This document shows positions 1-7,600 of a stretch of DNA of 13,359 nt, piece after piece. The stretch's first letter is position 1, and the number at the start of each line of letters is the position of its first letter. Location: NCBI RefSeq assembly GCF_001949145.1, contig NW_019091468.1, positions 508,721 through 522,079 of the forward strand. The letters run 5' to 3'. A program made the position numbers and the translations under genes. The stretch comes from Acanthaster planci (Eukaryota > Echinodermata > Asteroidea > Valvatida > Acanthasteridae). Under the pieces are notes generated by a model, which saw only the letters and a list, made by a program, of their open reading frames with translations, was not told the DNA's origin and searched no databases.

Positions 1-147
1 AAAACCCTCCCATTACTATCTGCCATCCAAACCGTACGTCAAAACCTCCCATTATTATCTGCCATTAATACCTTGAGTAAAATCCCCTCTATCAAAGCCT
101 GCCATCAAAAACTTTTCATAAATACCTCAGACAGTCTCCCTATATGC

Positions 148-175
148 ATCAGTGTTCAGTAGACTGAACACTGAT
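148..175. repeat. Perfect 13-bp palindrome with 2-nt centre
   Basis: The left arm atcagtgttcagt (148-160) is the exact reverse complement of actgaacactgat (163-175). It lies in the part of the minisatellite that lacks clear repeat units, so it may belong to a small insertion. Confidence 0.85.
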
Positions 176-224
176 AATACCCTCACCTTCCGGCTTGAGC
201 AATAGTCGCGTCCATTCTCCTGAG

Positions 225-252
225 CCGGTCTTAAATGCACGTTTAAGACCGG
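225..252. repeat. 11-bp inverted repeat (hairpin)
   Basis: The left arm ccggtcttaaa (225-235) pairs perfectly with tttaagaccgg (242-252), with a 6-base spacer. No T-tract follows and nothing suggests a terminator; it is most simply a piece of a repeat element. Confidence 0.8.
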
Positions 253-477
253 TCAAGTTAATACTTTTTTTCCCCTGATTAAAACCTGCCATCCATACCT
301 GGTGTGAAAACCTCCATGAAAACCTGCCATCAAATACTGGTGACAAAACTTCCCATCGAAACCTAACATCAGACCAGGTGTCAAAATCTGCCATCAAATC
401 TGTCATCAAATCTACCTTCAGACATCCCCCATAAACCTATTGTCAGAAACTGCCGTCAAAACACTCTGTGAAAACCT

Positions 478-583
478 GGGCTGCATTCATACTACTTATA
501 ACATTCCTGAATACATCGAACACTGTTGAAGTTTTCTGTGTAAGGCCCGTACTGTCATGAGAATGTGCTATTGAATGCAACCC
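478..583. repeat. Small foldback inside the minisatellite
   Basis: The end gggctgcattca (478-489) and the end tgaatgcaaccc (572-583) are inverted with one mismatch in 12. The bases between do not resemble the minisatellite unit, which fits a 106-bp insertion. The evidence is short. Confidence 0.4.
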
Positions 584-824
584 TGCCTTCAAAACCAGCC
601 TTGAAAACCTCGCATGAAACATGGCTTCAAGACCTGGCATCACATCGTCTGTCAGAACTTGCTATCAAAATCTGAAATCCGAATCTGGCACCAAGACCAG
701 CAAAGCATGTCATCCTTATCTGGCATCAATCTCATTTCCTAACCTGACGTCAAAAAGTCATGTCAAAATCCGGCATTGTTATCTGACATCCACAATTGAA
801 TGCAACTATTGCCTGGATATTCTA

Positions 825-1080
825 GACCTGTGGCCAATTTCATAGAGCTGCTTAAGCACAAATTTTCCTTAAGCATGAAAAAAACCTTGCTTAAAAAACA
901 AAGGTTACCAGCTCAAACTCTATGTGATTGTTATGCTAAGCAAAAGACAACTAAATACGATCCCAAAGCATTATACATCACATGGAGTTTTGGCTGGCTA
1001 CCTGATTTATCAAGTAAGGCCTTTTTTGCACTTAAGCAAATTTTGTGCTTAAGTAGCTCCATGAAATAGGCCCCTTGGTC
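825..1080. mobile_element. Foldback MITE-like element with long imperfect inverted ends
   Basis: The outer ends ggccaatttcatagagctgc (from 832) and the reverse complement of the 1041-1072 end, ggcctatttcatggagctac, match closely, and both continue into cttaagcac..a. The inner parts are also inverted: ggttaccag..ctctatgtgat near 903-930 pairs with atcacatggag..ggctacc near 978-1002. Almost the whole element is therefore one imperfect palindrome. There is no coding capacity, so it would move with transposase supplied in trans. The end sequence looks like repeats I associate with echinoderm genomes (from memory). Possible TA flanks are not clean enough to call. Confidence 0.7.
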
Positions 1081-1694
1081 ATAGATGTGTCAAATTCTGT
1101 TATGGCCTTCAAACTCCATGTTATTTAGAACAATTATTGGAGGGTTGGTATCAAAAACAGTGTTTTTGTGTTTGAAAAATTTCTGGAAGTAAACAGTGTC
1201 AATGCCTTCAAGTAGTAGATTTTTTGGTATAAATATTCACCTCACAAGGAAAGTTCCCTTCGATACTTGCCATAGGTGGTGGATTTATTTTAGTATGTAT
1301 AGCAATGTGTTTATAGATTTTGGTCCAAGTATAATTGTTTCTAGGGGTGTGTGTTTTATTTATTTATTATGTTCTTTTGCAGTAAAAATCCCTGCAGGGT
1401 TAAACCTGAAGGTCAAAAGCAGTTACTTAAAGTTTACATTGTTAATATAATATCGGGCAAACATATTTGCAGTGTACAAAGCGTATACCAATAGATACAC
1501 TGATTTAAATCAATTTACCGCAGTACTTATGATGTGGTTTTAACGGAAGAGAACGTAGAAATTCCCCCCCCCAAAAAAGAAAATTGGGGGCATTTGTTTT
1601 ATTTTTCTGTGTATGACTATTGCAATTAAAATGCTAAAAAACAGATCTCTCTCTTCAGTGCCCACAGGTGCATGAGAGTTAAGTGTGCAAATCG
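1081..1694. other. AT-rich intergenic DNA, no feature seen
   Basis: There are short open frames but none with a recognisable domain or balanced codon use. A run of nine C followed by six A occurs near 1564-1578. TTTATT copies near 1355-1370 could read as AATAAA on the minus strand but are over 3 kb past the SPT5 stop. Confidence 0.5.
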
Positions 1695-1755
1695 TCGATT
1701 ACACCACAAAGTGACACATAGTTTCGCTTGATACGTCACTTTGTGGTGCAACCGA
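1695..1755. repeat. 21-bp inverted repeat, 19-nt loop
   Basis: The arms 1695-1715 and 1735-1755 are inverted with 19 of 21 positions matching; the core is caccacaaagtgac against gtcactttgtggtg. The result is a stable hairpin of about 61 nt. It could be a small foldback repeat or a structured RNA; sequence alone does not decide. Confidence 0.75.
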
Positions 1756-3170
1756 TGAAAATTTCTGTACATGCACACAGGCTGATCCAAATGTTTTTTG
1801 AAGTATGGTGCAGCCAACGTTCGTCAAGAATAATTTGGTGTCCAAACTGCAGATGCACGTACCAGTCTGTAGAAGTGACATCATTTGAGAGAGAGCAATA
1901 AATTTCTGCTTTGAGTCCACTTACGGTTGATTCCACTGTGCCTGATGTCATAGAACTATGACTTGTTTTTAAAAACGTGTTTAACATCATTTTCTACGTT
2001 CATTGGGGGTGTATTAGTTTTGGGCAAAATGTTTTATTTATAACATTATAACATTCTTGTACTTCATGTCATGTTTTTGATTTGGATGTGGACAAAATCT
2101 TGTAAAAGATTACTTTCATAATAGTTTGATGTTGTTTAGTTGGTGCAAAATAGATTACGTTTTGCCTTTCTGTGTATACAAATTTCCACTCTCAACGGTT
2201 AATACCACTTCAAGGAAATTTGAATTCAATGTAACTCTGACAGCCGGTGATGTTTCGGTCAATTCCTCAGATTACATATTACCTTAAATATCAATGTTTT
2301 TCCCGAGATTTATGACTTATCTTCACAGGTTCATCACAGGTACAGTGTAGTTTTTTATGTTACTATCATCTCTATCAAGAAAGTACCCCGTAATGCTTGA
2401 AGCTGAGAACTCAGCTGTACAACTTACATACCTGTCTGGCAATATTACCAAACGACTTCCTCTGTTGTGCTGTTGAACATTTTTTCTGAAACTTTGGAGA
2501 AATACTTAAAAACACCAAAACTGTGTTTTCTTTTTTTAAAATTAAGATCATGCCAAATACAGTGTAGCTCATTTTGTATATTTTATAGCAGTTTGTATCC
2601 ATTTACATATTTTTTATACTCCAGTTAATGTTTATATTTACCTATCAAGATTTTTCAAAGCTAACAGTTTCGAAATTGGCAATCTGGTCAAAGCTATGTA
2701 CTTGGATATATGCGTATATTTAAACGTTTTTTCTTTTCCGTTCTGAGTTTTCAAAACAGACCTTGCGTAAGCATGTGTATACTACTGTTTTTGTTTATTG
2801 AAAATGACAATCTTGCCCGATACACATCTGTGTACATAAATATGCGAATAAAATTGGACATTTTGACAAGCCATGCTAGCTTGTTTACTTTATTCTGGTA
2901 CAGCAAAAAATTAAACAGTAATTTTAATAATATAAAATTTTTGTATGGTTTTCCAGTGCTTGGGCTTGTAATTTTAATACCAACGAAATCCCTGTGAAAT
3001 GATTTTGTAACAGTAATAACTCAAAATCTTGGGTTGTGAAGTTAAGGTGTTTAGGAATTTGATCAGTTGAAAGCTCATTCTGAAAGGGGAAAAATATGCT
3101 TTCTATTCAAAGAGGTGCTACCTTTACAGTTGAGTAAAAAGTCCTGCAAATGGGTTAAAAAATAACGTTC
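1756..3170. other. AT-rich intergenic DNA, no gene supported
   Basis: About 1.4 kb of AT-rich sequence with scattered short open frames. One on the minus strand (1736-1990) has a fairly complex composition but no family that I recognise and no splice context that I trust. The long plus-strand frame at 2710-2997 is rich in Phe, Leu, Ile and Lys, as expected from AT-rich DNA. Confidence 0.5.
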
Positions 3171-3440
3171 CCGTTCCGTCCGACCGTTCCCACTGGAACG
3201 CTGGACTTCCATCAGACCGTTCCAGGCAGCAATCTATTGGGAACACGTGCTCCCCAGTGGAATGGTCCCGCAGTTACATTTGCAACCGGAAAGAAAGATT
3301 TCTGGAATTCATTATCTAGACCCTGCGTCTGAAGCACGGCAGCTGGATGGAACGCAGCATTTCTGATTTCTTCCTCATGAAGGTTAACTTTTCTCCAGTT
3401 TTTCTTTCCCATAATCACCATGACGTGGCTTACCATGCAA
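3171..3440. other. Higher-GC island with repeated cgttcc motif; possible repeat fragment
   Basis: The bases cgttcc or gttcc recur at least five times in 3166-3225, once as the palindrome cgttcccactggaacg. A minus-strand open frame (3436-3212, 74 codons) reads ..GKKNWRKVNLHEEEIRN.. and ends in ..PNRLLPGTV. I do not recognise it. It could be a relic of a transposon gene, or chance. Confidence 0.3.
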
Positions 3441-3537
3441 TGACTTAAGAGTATATCTGGACATCGTTAATTTTAATGTTAATGTTAACGTCAGTACTTG
3501 TGAGTGTTTTATCCATCATCCGGCTTGCGTGGTAGAG

Positions 3538-3905
3538 GAATAAGTTGTATGTGTGGGAAAGCCATGATGACCAACATTGTCAGCAGCAAGTAAAAAAAAA
3601 AAATCTTCAGGATGACAAAAAAAAGGCATTTATGAATAGTCACGTCCGAATTTGTTTTTTAAAAAAAATGGCGCACATTTAAGTTTGATACTTATGGTAT
3701 GCTAAAATGCTAACTGCACGGCTTGACTGAGAAACGATACTATACACTATTTACACTGATGTTTTCCAATGAGAAACAACGGTACTGTCAGGAATAACAA
3801 ATACCACCACCAACTGATCTCACTTTGTGAGAGGCAGGGAGGGAGGTTAGCATGCCCACAACATGGATAAGTTGTATGTGTGGGACAACCAACATGGCTG
3901 CTGGA
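3538..3905. repeat. Direct repeat pair ataagttgtatgtgtggga
   Basis: The string ataagttgtatgtgtggga occurs near 3540 and again near 3867, each followed by a loosely similar stretch containing ccaacat. The copies are direct and about 330 bp apart. They may be the ends or halves of one unidentified repeat. Confidence 0.5.
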
Positions 3906-3962
3906 TGTCCACAGGTAAACACAACAGTGTGAGTGATGGAAACAGGTTCAGTATTCGCACCT

Positions 3963-4088
3963 GTTTGTTTCACACAGATTCTGATCTCAATTGGTAATCT
4001 GTCGTTGGTTCACTGACATCAGAACCTGTCTCATGGATGGAGCGAACCAGTGTTTGGAATTAGTGATCCAGATCTGTTTGAAACAAAT
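3963..4088. mobile_element. Degenerate foldback element
   Basis: The left side tttgtttcacacagat (from about 3964) is inverted with the right side, whose reverse complement begins tttgtttcaaacagat. The match continues weakly through gatc, att and ggttcac/ggttcgc. It is an old imperfect palindrome of about 125 bp with no coding content. Confidence 0.5.
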
Positions 4089-4357
4089 GAACCCATAAAG
4101 GACTACAAACCAGGTGCAATTTCCAAACAAGCTTGTAAACAACAAACTCTTGCTTAATGACTATGTGCTTAGCCAATATTAATAGTGTATCACTTTCAAC
4201 CAACAGTCAAACTGTGACCTTTTTGGCTGGTAAACTGGCTTGCTAAGCAAATATTTGCAGAGCTAAGCAACTTTCTGGACTCATGAACTCTGTGAAAATT
4301 TGACCTTATTTGATTTACAACAAAAAAACCATGAGCCAAAACAGGCTATTCACACTA

Positions 4358-4493
4358 GAGCGCCACCAAGAGTTTGCAAGACATTGACCAATCATAATGT
4401 GCGAAATCTGTCAACCAAATGCGCGTTTGAAAAAGGTCGACAGATTTCGCGCATTGCGATTAGCCAACGCATTGCAAACTCTTGGTGGCGCAC
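4358..4493. mobile_element. 136-bp near-palindromic MITE in the probable SPT5 3' UTR
   Basis: The ends gcgccaccaagagtttgcaa (4360-4379) and its exact inverse (4472-4491) flank a second well-paired block around gcgaaatctgtc / gacagatttcgc. Arms 4358-4416 and 4435-4493 match at 49 of 59 positions with an 18-base loop (counted by eye). TA lies just outside each end (4356-4357 and 4494-4495), which fits a TA target-site duplication. The element starts 39 nt past the SPT5 stop on the transcript. Confidence 0.8.
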
Positions 4494-4532
4494 TATTATG
4501 AAATGTACTCATCCATGGTCAAAATATTACTT

Positions 4533-4676
4533 TTAGTCTTTGTGCAGCTTGGCCAGTACTCGAAGGTTGAGGATCTTGAAGTCGGATGGTCCGTCCATCT
4601 TGACGATGCCATCGTCATTGTCGATGCTGATCAGTACGCCGGTCTGGTCACGATCGTCACCGTCGATGACTTTTAC
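4533..4676 (-). CDS. SUPT5H: SPT5 window exon 11: KOW7 and stop codon
   Basis: This last coding exon has 47 codons and a TAA at 4535-4533. It encodes [20 protein letters not shown], then [14 protein letters not shown] and [13 protein letters not shown]. The pattern KVKVIxGxDRxxTGxLxSIDxxDGIVxMD followed by KILNLRxLxKL is the end of animal SPT5, so the protein ends at the usual place. The acceptor is ccttctcttccaatcag|GTAAAA. The 3' UTR continues below 4533; its end is not clear. Confidence 0.95.
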   Translation of the reverse strand, partial: VKVIDGDDRDQTGVLISIDNDDGIVKMDGPSDFKILNLRVLAKLHKD

Positions 4677-7600
4677 CTGATTGGAAGAGAAGGGGAAAAC
4701 TGTGTCACAGACTTGGTCAAATTAAACAGAGCGCATGGGCGCATGCAACGTATGGCCTGGTGGCTACTCTAATCCGATAGACAACATCTATTGATGCCCG
4801 AGTATTTCAGCCAGGCCTGCCGCCTTGTAAAGATAGCCCAGATTGTGCAGTGCTATGTAATTTTCTTTTGTTCCCGAAACTGGCCCAGTGCGCTACTGCC
4901 GTCCTTACAATGCGGACCAGATTAGCGTGCAGTGGTATTTTATTGCTCAACCCTGGAGCGCTAGAGCGCTTTTGTCCCTAGGGGTAATCTGCTCGCGCTG
5001 AATGCCACAAACAGTGGTAGAATCATTCTAAACAATGACGGATTTTCTCCGCTTTTGACAACTGAAACAATGTTGGCAATTCCCAGCAGCCCAGTCGTTT
5101 TTTCCCGAGTACAGTCTTTCGTTACAAGGCCGAGCTCCTTTGTCTGATTTCGGGCACCCTGACTATGCGCTTAAAGCCAACGTCTCCGGTACCGGGCTAC
5201 CGGACATGAAGTGGTTAAGGTCACTACGGTAGTAAGCACAATAATAAGAAAAAGAAAGTTATTACCATGATTACTCTTACAATCAGGAAAGGGGGTATGG
5301 ATGACAGAGGGGCAAGGTAGGCCAGCAAGACCTGGGGGCAAAAGGGACCAAGGAGGGGTCCTTGATGGAGGGGGAAGGAAGCTAAGAGAAAAAAAGGAGT
5401 TTTAGATAGAGAGAGTATTGCCAACTTCAAGCTTTGGAACCAAAATGGCTGTTCACTATGTTTGCAGTGCAGCAGCAGTTATTGTGTGCACTGATGCATA
5501 ATCCGCCATTTTGGTTCCAACAGTTAAAAACACTCATGCTGCAACTCTCTCTACAAACAGCCTGGGAAGGAGGAAAACAATGTGGGGAGAGGAATGCCAG
5601 AGCTGGTTCATGAGATCTTTTTACTTACTCTGTCCATCTTTGCTGGAGTGACTGGCTCGAGGTGGACGCTCTCAACGTTGACCACACGCTCCTCGTCAGG
5701 CAGGTAGACAGAACACATCCTTCCCTGTCGGCAAAGTTAACAACTCTTATCTTTAATATCAAAGACAGCTTGATATAAGGGGGATGCAGAAAATAAACAC
5801 AGAGACCACAAATATCCGCGACTGTACATACAGCTGGGAAAGAGTGACTCACAAAGTTGCAAAGGCAACAGCAAAAATGAACAAGGATTACTTGTCCTGT
5901 TGGGTGTTCCATCACCCTACAGCCTCTTACAAAGAGTGACTCCCTCTACAGCCTATATACACTTGGAAGTTTAAGGGAACGTTTCGTAATTACAGAAGGC
6001 GGTATTTACTGTGGTACCGCTGTTTTTGCGGTACCAGCATTAAGCCCTTTCGGGTAACTAGTGCGGTGCCGCTAAAAAAAACAGCGGTACCGCAGTAAAT
6101 ACCGCCTTCAACAATTATGAAACGCTCCCTAATTCATGTGAGGATGTTGCGATTTGTGCAACATACCAGTACATAACCTGTGAGCCCTTAGTGTAAAATC
6201 TGTATCGTACATATCAAGAGGAAGTTTTTGGAGCTCTTTGAGCGGTGTCTGTTGAATGTCTAAAGGCACAGGTGTGACTTACCCTCATACAGCCCGCTAC
6301 ATTAACCCTAACCCCCTAGGGTGTATGTAAAATCGTATTAAAATTGGAGGATTTGGGAGTGTTAGGGTTAAACAAGTTTAACTTCAACGCATAGTTCATT
6401 AAATTTACATTGAGCACAAATCAAACCGATCATCGAAATGCCATCTTTTATGACAACAGGTGTTCTCCTTTTCATCAACGTATATCCATAACACTGTGTC
6501 CTCGGTGTTTGTTCAAGAGTTTGTAAAAAAAAAATCACAAGCCTACTCGAGTGGGACTTGAACCCAAGCCCCGCACCTTGAAATTCGAATTTTTTTGTTT
6601 TTCTTTGATATTCAAAGTTCTGGAAAATTGTGTGGGAAAACACAGAGAAACACTTACCGAGATGCTGCGGATGACCCCCGTCTTTTTGACCAAGGCCTGA
6701 TCCTCGTGCGACACGATGGTCACCTCGATGTCCGTGGTCTGCCACTCGTAGGCGGTCCCCCCCTCCAGGCCCATCATCCCTCCGCCGGGGGTCTGGGGGT
6801 TGAAGCCCAGTGGGGAGGGGGCTCCGGGTGTCATGGGGAAGCCCACGGGGCTGGGGGTGGCCTGGTAGCTGCCTCCTGGGGAAGGCGTGGGCTGGTAGCT
6901 AGAGGGAGACGGGGTGGGCTGGTAGCTGCCAGGGCTAGGGGCTTGCTGGAAGGAGGCAGAGGAGGGGCTGGGAGTAGCTGTGGGAGCAAGCAAACCACGA
7001 TGTTTTCTTGATCATAGTCAGAGATACCACAGAAACTTTTTGCAGAGCCAATCTTCACTTTTTTCTGGACAGAATCCAGGAAACTTGGGTGCGTCAAAAG
7101 TTTCTTCAGAAGATAACCAACAAAATTACTTGTAGTCTTTTTAATAAGAGCTGCAACTTTCCCTTAGGGCTGAGTCAATTTGAATAATTCACTATTTGAA
7201 TATTCCACCTTCAATTCGGTCAAACATCCAAATATTTAGTCGCACCAACCAATAGATTGTTGAGGAACAAACCATATACAAAATAAGTTGCAATAATAGA
7301 CACAATTATACATTATAATCACTGTAGTAGCTTCTCACATTTACAAGTATCTCCAGCCATGATTTAGCAAGATTTGAAAGATCAACAATACTTCCTTTCC
7401 AGTTGAAAGTGAATACTCTTTTAAATTTTTTAATGAATAATATACTTTTCAAATCATTGTAAGGTTTTGTCACTTTTCATTTAAACTTACTTGGAACAAG
7501 CCTCCATAGTGCAATTCTTCTCATTTAAAACAAAAGAAAATTCTCTCTTCCTTTTCATTAATTTTGCATTCGAATATTCAAATCCAAAAAATAAAATTAA

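Larger units (their letters stand above)
1..790. repeat. Degenerate minisatellite, unit near aaaacctgccatc
   Basis: Most of the first 790 bases are imperfect copies of a 12-16 base unit such as aaaacctgccatc, aaatctgtcatc or tatctgccatc, all in one orientation. Spacing and sequence drift between copies. Copies are clear at 1-120, 280-470 and 580-790. The stretches about 140-280 and 475-580 depart from the pattern and hold small palindromes. The array starts before the window. No gene is supported; the open frames here are by-products of the repeat. Confidence 0.8.

Noticed and set aside
1-790. CRISPR-like repeated units at the window start
   Set aside because: The units are short, degenerate, without spacers of constant length, and the surrounding DNA is animal. 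It is a minisatellite.
1736-1990. Minus-strand 84-codon frame with fairly ordinary amino-acid mix
   Set aside because: No family recognised, no trusted splice sites, and its end falls in the 1695-1755 hairpin. Insufficient for a gene call.
2710-2997. Plus-strand 95-codon hydrophobic frame
   Set aside because: Phe/Leu/Ile/Lys-rich composition is what AT-rich non-coding DNA gives, and there is no homology.
3212-3436. Minus-strand 74-codon frame in a GC-richer island
   Set aside because: No domain match that I can name and no second exon. It might be a transposon relic, so it is listed only as an uncertain island.
6302-6371. Telomere-like ttaaccctaac motif
   Set aside because: Only a short inverted pair, not a tandem array, so it is neither a telomere nor an interstitial telomere tract.
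6535-7097. Several long open frames on both strands around the CTR2 exon
   Set aside because: Only the minus-strand frame bounded by the acceptor at 6977 and donor at 6658 shows SPT5 residues. The others are shadow frames of the GC-rich Pro/Ser repeat.
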